A DNA stretch of 20,316 nucleotides, from contig JH152858.1 of the NCBI GenBank assembly GCA_000226015.1, positions 44,499 through 64,814 on the forward strand, given 5' to 3'. The position numbers and the translations under genes are program-made. Source of the stretch: Mnemiopsis leidyi. Lineage: Eukaryota > Ctenophora > Tentaculata > Lobata > Bolinopsidae. Every line of letters starts with the position of its first letter. Within the stretch, counting starts at the first letter, position 1. This document shows positions 1 through 7,663 of the stretch, one piece after another. A model generated the notes under the pieces. That model did no database searches. It saw only the letters and a program-made list of their open reading frames with translations, and was not told the origin of the DNA.

Positions 1-433
1 GTTATTCCGAGGAATTTGGCAGAGGTGGACAGTTCTATGGTGGTGTTGTCTACCACTATAGGTCTGAGGTTCCACCTCTTATTCCATGTGAACATAACTA
101 CCTTGGTTTTGAGGGCGCTGATTGTGAGGTCCTTGGTTGTGCACCATTTCATGATGGTATTCAATGTTTTTTGTGTTCGGTCCCAGATGACATCAAGATC
201 GTTACCCTCTGCGAGTGAGACTATGTCATCTGCGAATGCTTGGAGGTATCTTTGGGTGAGAGATTTAGGAGATCGTCGATCACCAGGTTCCAGAGGAATG
301 GGGAAAGGATTCCCCCTTGCGGACATCCTCTTTTGATCCTGATGGTCTTGGTTGAGTCTTTATGGTTGATGGTGATATGTCGGGTCGCCACCATGTTCGT
401 GATCCAGTGTGCATCACATAAGATGGATATTGG
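1..433 (-). mobile_element. LINE (non-LTR retrotransposon) reverse-transcriptase fragment, broken
   Basis: Read on the minus strand, this is the core of a reverse transcriptase from the Jockey/CR1/I-like group of LINEs. About 290-350 encodes RGCPQGGILSPFLWNLVIDD, the usual RT 'PQGG.LSP.LWN' block. About 200-245 encodes YLQAFADDIVSLAEG, the catalytic (F/Y)ADD block, followed by a typical 'MKWC..KDLTISALKTK' stretch and KFLGI near base 1. The two blocks are in different frames, with a frameshift near 241-262, and tandem stop codons (434-439) close the frame on the 5' side. The copy is therefore dead and continues past the left edge. No ORF1, endonuclease or 3' tail is visible. The call as a LINE is secure; the clade is a guess. 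Confidence 0.85.
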
Positions 434-533
434 CTACTAAGGTCTAAGGATTTAATTTTCAAATATTTCAACCTGCTTTACACATCTTAACTGAATGATC
501 GGATAATTGTTTATGAGTCGCATAAGAAACTGA

Positions 534-677
534 GTTTAACGTGGTATTTTGTAATTTTCTTCTTGAGTCCTAAGGTCTTGACTCGAGTGATAGACATAGA
601 ATTTTAATAGCAATGATATTAAAACCCTATGTCTATCACTCGAGTCAAGAAGAGAATTACAAAATACCACGTTAAAC
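534..677. repeat. Long imperfect inverted repeat (hairpin), possibly a small foldback element
   Basis: The left arm (534-about 606) and right arm (about 618-677) are reverse complements over about 58 bp, from GTTTAACGTGGTATTTTGTA inward to GACATAG..TTTTAAT, with few mismatches. The left arm carries a 15-base insertion near 573-588, and the loop is only about 11 bases. A 13-base direct repeat, AACCTGCTTTACA, occurs at 470-482 and 675-687, overlapping the right arm end. It may be a duplication scar, but it does not sit cleanly at both ends as a target-site duplication would. The repeat begins only 12 bases beyond the receptor stop codon, so it would lie in that mRNA's 3' UTR. Confidence 0.85.
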
Positions 678-689
678 CTGCTTTACAGT

Positions 690-1727
690 TCAAAGTTTAG
701 AGTTAGACCCGGAAATCTGTTTATCAACCACATCAAAAATCCTACTTTTCATAGATCTCCTTATTTCCTTGCCTCTCCAAATAAGGATTGCAGGGTTGAA
801 GGCAGCGTTGATGTACGGGCAGAGCACACCCAGACAGTACTGCAATCTCAACTGTTCGTGGTGACCCAGTCCCAGAGCATGGTCAGATTGGTACAAGATA
901 TACCTCTGGAAGTACATGACAGGATACAGGATGTAGACAGTGTTGCAGAAGAAGAAGAGGAGTGTCAACATCAGGATCGTCTTGGTTATCTCCTTCTGGT
1001 GGTCCGGCTGGACGTTCCTAGTCGGGTTGGGTTTCAGTACCGCTCTGATCTGTATTGCCATGCAGACCATAGTGATGAGGGAGGGCAACACAAACGGGAG
1101 GGCTATGAATATTGTTATGTTGGTGAACTCGGTCTCCGGGGAGATGCTCCCTTTCAGCGCCATTATTTGATATCCTGACGGTTTGTAGAGGAGATCCTCA
1201 AGGTCAATGCTTTCGGGTTTCTTGAAATCAAACCTTCGGACACGGAGGAGAGCTATTGCTAGACCAGCAGAAGCGAGAGCGTACAAAGCCGATGCGCCAC
1301 AGATTCCAGATCTCCTGATTCTGTAAAAAGGGAGGAGGATGTTGATGGTCCGGGCGATGCTGATGATGAGGTTGAGGAGGACAGAAACTCTGAAGGTGGT
1401 GGAGATGATGAAGTAGGTGGGAACAATCAGGTAGTTCCCAGGAGGATCTGACACTGGTTCCGGGTGATACTCCAAGATAAGGAACAACAGTCCGTTCAGC
1501 AGAGCAGCAACACCCGTAACTGTATCTGTGACGGATAGTGCTGTGTACATGAAGGGTACGGTCTTCTTGACACTCCTCACGTAGTGTCCTATGACAACCC
1601 CGTTCAGGACCGTGATCTGGAGTGCTAGCCAGAGGTTGGTTACTCCCAGCACGGTGTTGAACGTCTTTCCGAGGTACTCGCTCGTTCTGTTGAAGGGGCG
1701 GGCTTGAATAGCCATTAACATGCTCAT
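690..1727 (-). CDS. Orphan rhodopsin-type (class A-like) G-protein-coupled receptor, single exon
   Basis: A 345-residue protein with seven hydrophobic segments at about 26-50, 57-86, 103-133, 142-162, 200-227, 244-275 and 300-318. Class A hallmarks are present but altered. TM2 has the LSVTD aspartate (D68). The DRY motif at the end of TM3 reads ART (R126). TM6 lacks CWxP and has FFFCNT. The TM7 NPxxY reads NPAIL, without tyrosine, and is followed by a basic helix 8 (RGKEIRRSMKSR). No cysteine precedes TM3, so the usual TM3-ECL2 disulphide is probably absent. N13-R-T is an N-glycosylation sequon near the extracellular N-terminus. Three ATGs lie within the first five codons (M1, M3, M5), so the exact start is uncertain by a few residues. 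The ligand cannot be inferred. The intact frame without introns fits a lineage-expanded orphan receptor or a retrocopy-derived gene. Confidence 0.85.
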   Translation of the reverse strand: MSMLMAIQARPFNRTSEYLGKTFNTVLGVTNLWLALQITVLNGVVIGHYVRSVKKTVPFMYTALSVTDTVTGVAALLNGLLFLILEYHPEPVSDPPGNYLIVPTYFIISTTFRVSVLLNLIISIARTINILLPFYRIRRSGICGASALYALASAGLAIALLRVRRFDFKKPESIDLEDLLYKPSGYQIMALKGSISPETEFTNITIFIALPFVLPSLITMVCMAIQIRAVLKPNPTRNVQPDHQKEITKTILMLTLLFFFCNTVYILYPVMYFQRYILYQSDHALGLGHHEQLRLQYCLGVLCPYINAAFNPAILIWRGKEIRRSMKSRIFDVVDKQISGSNSKL

Positions 1728-1773
1728 TTATAACTTGATGTGTTATTTGACTTTCTGAAATTGGGGTGTGTTG

Positions 1774-1976
1774 TTTAGTTCATAATAGTTTAGTTAATGA
1801 AAAGTTTAGTTAATGAAAAGCTTGGTTAATAAATAGCCAAGTTTAGTTAATTAATAGCTTAGTTAAATTAATTAATATCCAAGTTAAAAAATTGATAGCT
1901 AAGTATAGCTAATTAATTGCTTAGTTCAGTTAATTAATTACCAAGTTTAGTTAACTGATAGCTAAGTTGAAGTAAT
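1774..1976. repeat. Degenerate AT-rich tandem repeat upstream of the receptor gene
   Basis: About ten diverged units of roughly 17-22 bases with the theme (A)AGTTTAGTTAATTAATAGC. Alternate units carry TTAGTTAATTAAT and AGCTAAG or CCAAG. It starts about 50 bases upstream of the receptor start codon on the minus strand, so it occupies the position of the promoter or 5' UTR. No clear TATA box or initiator stands out. Confidence 0.7.
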
Positions 1977-2492
1977 TTTGCGGCGGATATTCACCGAGGT
2001 GAAACATTATCAATCGGTTTTTATGCGACCACAACATATACGATGAAACCAGGTTTCAAACCTGCTAGAAATCGATAGAACAAGAGCGATATTTCTAAAC
2101 ACATAGGAAATATTGGCCATCTGTTCTATGTCTTTTTGTAATTCAATCAAGCATGAATGTGCAGTATTGTTATATACTTTCCAGCTTTAAAAAGGCCCTT
2201 AAATTGTAGAATCGGCAATAAACTTCCCATCTGATCGCCGTATATACATATACGCACGATATGCAAATGTTTATAAACACGGTTGGCAACGAACTGTGTT
2301 CCATTAGGCACCATATTGATATTAGGAGCTATTTGATAAATAATGAACAGGTGAAAACATCATCTCTTTGTCTCTCACTTCGTCACTCTGACGTAAAAAG
2401 AAAAAGATTTTCTATATGATTGATCTGGTGATACGATAATGGCCGTGCCCCTGGCCCTACAGCTGGTGGTTAAACCTCGATTATACCCCAAA
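1977..2492. other. No gene seen (between receptor gene and Ig-receptor exons)
   Basis: AT-rich sequence with many stops in all frames. An ATG at 2439 opens a 44-codon frame beginning MAVPLALQLVV, which is mildly signal-peptide-like. The GT sites I checked in that frame that could serve as donors have the wrong phase or a weak consensus for joining the exon at 2590. The first exon(s) of the Ig receptor are therefore not identified here and may lie left of the window, with the 7TM gene inside an intron. Confidence 0.4.
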
Positions 2493-2608
2493 CAACATGT
2501 AAAACTTTACCTTAACACTTGTAACTGTAACAGCCCCAGCATTCTCGGAGAAACATGTAAAACTCTACCTTAACATTGACTTGTTTCAGTGGCCCCAGCA
2601 TTCACGGA
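2493..2608 (+). repeat. Tandem duplication (x2) spanning the 3' splice site of the Ig exon
   Basis: Units 2493-about 2548 and about 2549-2608 each run from AAACATGTAAAACT(T/C)TACCTTAA to CCCCAGCATTC(T/A)CGGAG. The second carries the acceptor TTGTTTCAG|TGGCC used by the Ig exon. The first has a CTGTAACAG|CCCCAG equivalent missing three bases. Using the first acceptor would read out of frame. Confidence 0.8.
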
Positions 2609-3457
2609 GAAAGGAAAGCCGGTGGATACCTCAATACAAGTTGGATATTCCAACCTGCTGCTACCTTGTTCGGGTACCGGGAGTCCTAAACCTACCTCAA
2701 CCTGGGAGAGAATCGGCTCTAAACTCCCTGAGGTGGGTCGCACAAACAGCGAACTGTAGAATTGTTTTTATGTTTAAATAAGATGACGGACAGAAGCATT
2801 TTAAGCAATATATTTTACCATGCGCTGTATGCTCACAAAGGTAAAATCTTGTTTTTATTGTTATCTAAAATTTTGCTCACAATTTTTGTTGAAAAGACGA
2901 ATGCCGAATATTGCAGCTAGCAAATGCACATTATTCTGAGGCCGAGTTTTGACAATTGACCCCCTTTTTTCATGACTTTGCCAGAAATACATCTGGTCCC
3001 TACCTTTTTGCAATATTGAAGGCGATAAACGATTCATCAAGACACTATTTTCTTCAATGTATGCCACTTAGGCTGCAGTATGATAAATATTGGAATATTG
3101 GATCAACCATTATCATGGTTCAATGTTAGGTTGCCATGGAAACAACAGCGGATGTCATTTGTTACTTACAAACATTGCTGACATTTCTAAGCAATATTCT
3201 AAAAATACCCACGACTTGTCAGCTTGACTTCACAAACAAGTGTTTATATACTAAATATACTAAATATACTGAATATACTAAATATACTAAATATTCTAAA
3301 TATTCTAAATATTTTCAGGGCTCGGTGGTTCTGGAGGATGGTTCACTGAAGCTAATCAGGGTTATGACAATAGACGCCGGACAGTACAAGTGTACTTTGG
3401 AGAACCAGGAGGGGACTGTACACACCTTCATAAACCTCAGAGTTGACAGCCCTACAG
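2590..3457 (+). other. Ig domain exon pair (phase 1-1 module with an internal phase-0 intron)
   Basis: The exons at 2590-2732 and 3319-3457 total 282 bases, equal to 94 codons, the normal size of one Ig domain. The B-strand cysteine is in LLLPCSGTGSP, the C-strand tryptophan is in STWERIGSKLPE, and the E/F strands read GSLKLIRV...DAGQYKC, the standard I-set signature. The donor at 2733 is GAG|GTGGGT and the acceptor at 3318 is TATTTTCAG|GGC. Both outer boundaries are phase 1, as usual for shuffled extracellular domains. The internal intron falls between strands C and E. Confidence 0.85.
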
Positions 3458-6400
3458 GTAGATATTTTTTGTTAACCTCAGAGTTGACAGCCCTACAGGT
3501 AGATATTTTTTGTTAACCTCAGAGTTGACAGCCCTACAGGTAGATTTGTTAACGTCATCATCGTTTACACTTCACAAGTTTAACCTATTTTATTTTTACT
3601 TCGGCAATGATCGATTGCTGCAGAGTGATGTTTTGACCTTATGCAATGTTTAAGTATTTAGTTCGACTGTGGGCCTAAGAAAAAGAACCTATTAAAGAGA
3701 CAAAAATAATGATTACCTTACAAGACATTTTTGTGGCGGACCAATTTGCGACGACCGAAATTTTGGCGGTCCGAAAATATGGCGAAATTGAACAAAAACC
3801 GTCACATTTCGGACGTCACAAAAAATAAGGGTATTTTTCATCATTTTGTTGTCTGACACAATGGAAATTCAAAATTTTCTAAAAATCGGTAAAATCATGT
3901 TGAAACAAAATGAACTTATACATCGATTTCTTCATCGTTGTTAGGAAGGGTTACAGTGATATTTTTCTAGTGAGGTTAAACGTCAGCTGACTACAGGTGT
4001 CGGTGCACATGACGTTGCCGTTGATTTGAGATTGATTTGAGATTGATTTGAAAGCTAAGCCACAATTATTGGAATAAGCTAAAAATAATGCGACGGATTC
4101 TATTACGACGACCGAAATTCTGGCGGTCCGAAAATATGGCGAAATTTCGGAAAAACCGTCGCATTTCGTACGTTATAAAAATGTCTTGTAAGGTAGTTCT
4201 GAACTTAATCTGCGACAAATGACTCTTGAAACCGGTGGTGTTTTTACCAGCTGGTGACTGACCTGAACTTGAAAGTAGTCTTTTTTTGACAAATCAAGAA
4301 AACAATTACAAAACGGTCGGCCTTTCTCAGCAAAACAAATTGAGTTTAAAGTCATTCGTCCAGCTCAGCTTCATTTTTAACTCCGCATTCTTGAGGGTCA
4401 GAGACAAAAGGGTATTTCACAGTTCGTATTCAATACGGTTCAGACTTCGGAACTGAGAATATACGCATGTTTGTACGATACGCTCTACACTCAATAGATT
4501 TACCTTAGATATGAACGCAAGAAAGAAAAAACTCTAGAAAAATATGCTGAAGTTCGGCACGGCACATCATCTGTATCAATACCGGGGCTAGCTGTCTCGT
4601 TGTGTTGCTCACATACTCTGCATAGGTCGAGCTTAGGTCGCACACTGGAAAACTTCACGTGTTAGATCCTGTAGTTATTATATATTATTATTACAGATCA
4701 TATAAATAATCATTACAGATTATCTTACAATGATTAGTATTATCCGAGAGCGAGCACTATAGGTTCTATTGTTAAAATTTGCAGCGCTTTAGTACTCGGA
4801 ATTTCTTAAAATTGGGTCAGATGTCGGAATTTTATCGTTCCGAGTTTTTTTTGTGGCCAGTCGTATCTAAAAAGTAAAACCTCCTATCCTTATTTCATCT
4901 ATTTGAAGTATAATAAAATTCCAGCAAACCTAACAAGAATATCCAACAAATAGTTTCAAGTTTACAGACAGTTTATAGAATAAAACCTCGCCCCCTTACA
5001 AAATTTAATACGAGGCATCCTCATGAGCTACCATGTCATGAAGTGAAGCGGACTACTGACTAGACATGTCATTGTGACACCGGCTCGGTAATTTGCTGGT
5101 CTGACAGTGCGAGTTTACCGGTCAATAGCTCGACTGTCATGGTCAAGATTTTAGCGGCCGATACCAAAGGGCCGTTTAGCAAGTGTGTAGAGATCGGCCT
5201 CCTGTTTACCTTCTTCTGTTGAAATTCTTCCTAAAGGGTATGGGTTTGCGTCCGTGATGTAGGGCTAAGTTCTTTCATTCGTCATGAGTGATAACGATGT
5301 ACAGATTGTTAACGACGATGTACAGTTTGTTACCGCTACTGTCATTTATGTTTCAAATCAATGTGGTTTTAAGACCTCACATGCTGCGGGTACGGGTGAA
5401 GGCTTTCTCCGATATGATATTTACTAAAACTGAATTTAGTAAAACTGAATCAAGTTGCAAACAAACCTGAAAGCAAAGTTGGTTAAGAAGCCAAAGTTTC
5501 AAAATAAATAACCTGTGATTATTTGTAATTGTATCTATAATTTCCCAATCACCAAACGTAAATCAAACATCTGGTGCTATAAATCTTTAATCGGTCGTAC
5601 GCGTTGCAATAATTTCGGCGAATTCTTGCTATTGGTGGGACGACTGTGACTATTGCCTCTAAATATAAATCAAGGTGCTGTTATGGTTTTATATATCTTG
5701 CACATCACCTCTAATAAGCTTAATGCCTAATGGGCCGTAATCACACCATTTTCCAAAATACCACAATTTTTCCCGATTATCTAACTCTTTGGAGCTAGAA
5801 ATGCACAACCCTGCCTCGTAAGATTAACCCCCTACAGCTAGTTTAGTTACTCGGTACGGAGTGGCTCAGGGTTACAGAAAATTACAACAGTAAAAGTCTG
5901 GCCTCATGTTTGCAAAATACTATATTGCAACTCTATACCTTCACAGAACGGTACAGAACAAACGGTACAGAAGAACAGCTGAACGGGAATCAGATGAACA
6001 AGAGAACGATAATAACTCTGATAATCTGTGTCATGGTTGTTGTTCTGTGTTTCGTGACTGGTTTTGTCGCCTTCACTTTCCGACGTCGACGGAGAAAACG
6101 TCGTAATAACCGTCACGAGGTGTGTGAGAAGGGAAAAAAAAGAAGAAAAATCTCTGAAAGTTCCACTAACTGTTTTTGTTGTGGGATAATGAAAATTTAT
6201 TATTATTAGTACATTGCCCTTTGTAACTTAAATAAAAAACAAACAAATGTTGCATTTTACTATTATTAAGTGAAAGATTTGGCTAACATTTTTTCAACCC
6301 CAGTATCTGGAGAATGATAATCCTCTAGCGATGGACTCCCCTCTCCCTATAGCCAGCACCCCACTTCAAGCTCTCCACAATCACTGGTCCAATATGGTAT

Positions 6401-7211
6401 GTAAGGAGGTAACCTTAGTTTTCTCCCTTCAGCCGTGGCATGCGGCTGTAGTCCTCCTCCTTAATAAGTTTACCCTGCCTCAAGCTATACTACGGTTTCA
6501 TATAGTAGAAAGTACAGCTGATACCTCTTTCTCCCAGGCAGACGAAGTGCCGGTAACTCCGCTAGCTAATGCTGGACTTCATGGTCTGGTTGCTTTACCT
6601 GAAGTCGAGGGTTAGTAGCTTAGTTGGAAATTGTAAAAATATCTTTACCATGCTTTCTCTTTTAACCTCGTAATGCTATAAATTTAACATGTGAAATTGT
6701 TGAGATTCCTGTAATTGTTCAAGCTTCCCGATATCCAGTGTAAGTGTAAGTGTAAGTGTAAGTGTAAGTGTAAGTGTAAGTGTAAGTGTAACTATACACC
6801 TGACACACCCCTTCCTCCGCAGACGAAGCTCCCCCTGCCTACACAGAGCACCCTCACATCCTGAGAGACATGTCTTCAGATTACCACCTTCTTTCATTTC
6901 CCAACCAAAACCAATCGACACCCTCCCCGGTGTTATACCAACCTCTCGCGCAGCACGAGTGTAACGCACGTCACCACGAGTGTAACGCTGCGCGCCACAA
7001 CGATGCTGCGCGCCACAACGATTTTAACGCGCACCTCCATGAGCCTAACTCTCACGGGCAGGCGGGTCCTCGCTTCATCACCTCTATGCCGGACAGTTCA
7101 CCGAACTTCTTATCGACACTACCCCTTAGCAGAGAATCAGATGAACTGTACGACGTGATGCCGTCAGCGCAGGGTGGTTATAACGCACTTTCTAATGAGC
7201 CACCGGATTGA
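2590..7211 (+). CDS. Type I membrane receptor: Ig (I-set) domain, TM helix, tyrosine-motif tail (3' six exons; 5' end missing)
   Basis: Exons 2590-2732, 3319-3457, 5947-6119, 6304-6396, 6538-6610 and 6823-7211 join in one frame. Intron phases are 1,0,1,0,0,1 counting the incoming one, giving 336 visible residues before TGA at 7209. The first two exons encode one I-set Ig domain. The third encodes a juxtamembrane stretch with an NGT sequon, a TM helix (TIITLIICVMVVVLCFVTGF) and a basic stop-transfer run (RRRRRKRR). The last three encode a cytoplasmic tail with PPAY (PPxY), SDYHLL and VLYQPL (ITIM consensus), and YDVM-x6-YNAL (YxxM and ITAM-like spacing). The likely role is a phosphotyrosine-signalling cell-surface recognition receptor. 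The ligand is unknown and no known family member is recognised. The signal peptide and any further Ig domains are not in view. Confidence 0.75.
3247..3318 (+). repeat. Nonamer array (TATACTAAA)n ending on a splice acceptor
   Basis: Eight consecutive 9-base units: TATACTAAA four times, with one TATACTGAA variant, then two TATTCTAAA, then TATTTTCAG as the last unit. The last unit is itself the acceptor of the second Ig exon. Most units contain TACTAA, which resembles the branch-point consensus. Confidence 0.9.
3433..3550 (+). repeat. Tandem duplication (x3, 41-bp unit) spanning the 5' splice site of the Ig exon
   Basis: Units start at 3433, 3474 and 3515. Each holds AACCTCAGAGTTGACAGCCC, then TACAG|GTAGAT, i.e. 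the last 25 coding bases of the Ig domain plus its donor. The third unit is shortened by 5 bases after the donor. Donors lie at 3458, 3499 and 3540. Only the first gives phase 1 to match the downstream exon. Confidence 0.95.
3716..4193. mobile_element. MITE-like non-autonomous DNA transposon with TA target duplication
   Basis: The element is bounded by a perfect 17-bp terminal inverted repeat: CCTTACAAGACATTTTT at 3716-3732 and its reverse complement at 4177-4193. Each end is flanked by TA (3714-3715 and 4194-4195), the Tc1/mariner-type target. It is 478 bp with no coding frame. Inside, a block of about 70 bp starting CGACGACCGAAATT(T/C)TGGCGG is present twice in direct orientation, near 3750-3825 and 4106-4175. 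There is also a short AGATTGATTTG triplet near 4022-4050. It sits in the third visible intron of the Ig receptor. Confidence 0.8.
4196..5946. other. Intron sequence, nothing recognised
   Basis: The remainder of the 2.5-kb intron between the Ig and TM exons. I looked for another phase 1-1 Ig exon pair and for antisense frames. Only short frames without domain signatures occur (for example 5288-5470 on plus). Confidence 0.5.
5947..6119 (+). other. Transmembrane exon of the Ig receptor
   Basis: The acceptor TTCACAG|AA at 5946 restores phase 1 from the Ig exon, so the joint codon reads GAA. The exon encodes ERYRTNGTEEQLNGNQMNKR, then an approximately 24-residue hydrophobic helix, then RRRRRKRRNNRHE. 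The donor is GAG|GTGTGT at 6120. If that donor is skipped, the frame stays open to a TAG at 6207-6209, with an AATAAA at 6231 (see the separate isoform entry). Confidence 0.75.
6120..6236 (+). other. Possible alternative 3' end of the Ig receptor (intronic polyadenylation)
   Basis: Beyond the TM exon donor, the frame continues for 29 codons, encoding a basic, cysteine-bearing tail (KGKKRRK...CFCCG) to a TAG at 6207-6209. An AATAAA follows at 6231-6236. An mRNA ending here would encode a receptor without the tyrosine motifs. This is inferred from sequence only. Confidence 0.4.
6740..6787 (+). repeat. Hexamer array (GTAAGT)8 inside an intron
   Basis: Eight perfect tandem GTAAGT hexamers, then a GTAACT. 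The unit equals the consensus +1 to +6 of a 5' splice site. It lies between the receptor exons ending at 6610 and starting at 6823, 35 bases upstream of the acceptor AG. Confidence 0.95.
6823..7211 (+). other. Final exon of the Ig receptor: tyrosine-motif and His/Cys-rich cytoplasmic tail
   Basis: The acceptor CTTCCTCCGCAG at 6822 enters in phase 1 after the exon ending at 6610. The exon encodes EAPPAYTEH (PPxY, a WW-domain ligand type), SSDYHLLSF, PVLYQPLAQ, then an internal repeat of the HECNARH/AARHND type (about 6951-7035). It ends with DELYDVMPSAQGGYNALSNE and a stop. The two terminal tyrosine motifs are separated by six residues, the ITAM spacing, although the first has Met where Leu/Ile is canonical. 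Confidence 0.75.
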
Positions 7212-7657
7212 GGGTCGCGGGTTGTTAATATTGATATTATACTCATTTGATATTTATATCATTATCTATAATTGTAGGGCTTTTGTTGAAGTTGGTTAGT
7301 GGTTTGTGTGAGGTGGGCCACGTTAGTTGAGGTAACTTAATACGGAAATTGTTTTATTTTTTTCGTTTTGATCTGGCTTTATGTTCTTGGTACAGTTCAA
7401 TCTTTCCACGCTTTTTATATACTACCCGGGTTTTTGTATTGCTGGTCCTGATTCATCAAACTGTTGGTGTTATGACAAGAACGATCACAAATTTAGTGTA
7501 GACATTGAAGTTAAGTTAATTTCTATAGTCATTTTCAAGATTTCGTTTTAAATTTGAACAGTTAAGAGTAATACTAAGACTTAGAGTTTGTTATAGATTG
7601 AACGAATTTTGAAAATACAAATGTGTCTTATGCCTATAAATGAAAACTGCCGCGATT

Positions 7658-7663
7658 AATAAA
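7658..7663 (+). terminator. Candidate polyadenylation signal (AATAAA) of the Ig receptor
   Basis: The first AATAAA seen downstream of the stop at 7209, about 450 bases away, in AT-rich sequence. It is the best candidate for the full-length 3' end. Confidence 0.45.

Noticed and set aside
6740..6787. Telomere-like or interstitial telomeric repeat
   Set aside because: The hexamer GTAAGT (TAAGTG) is not TTAGGG or a known telomere variant; the intronic splice-site resemblance is the more relevant reading.
2590..7211. Assignment to a named allorecognition family (for example cnidarian Alr genes)
   Set aside because: Single-pass Ig receptors with tyrosine-motif tails suggest it, but the Ig domain here is a plain I-set with an internal intron and no specific family residues could be confirmed without a search.
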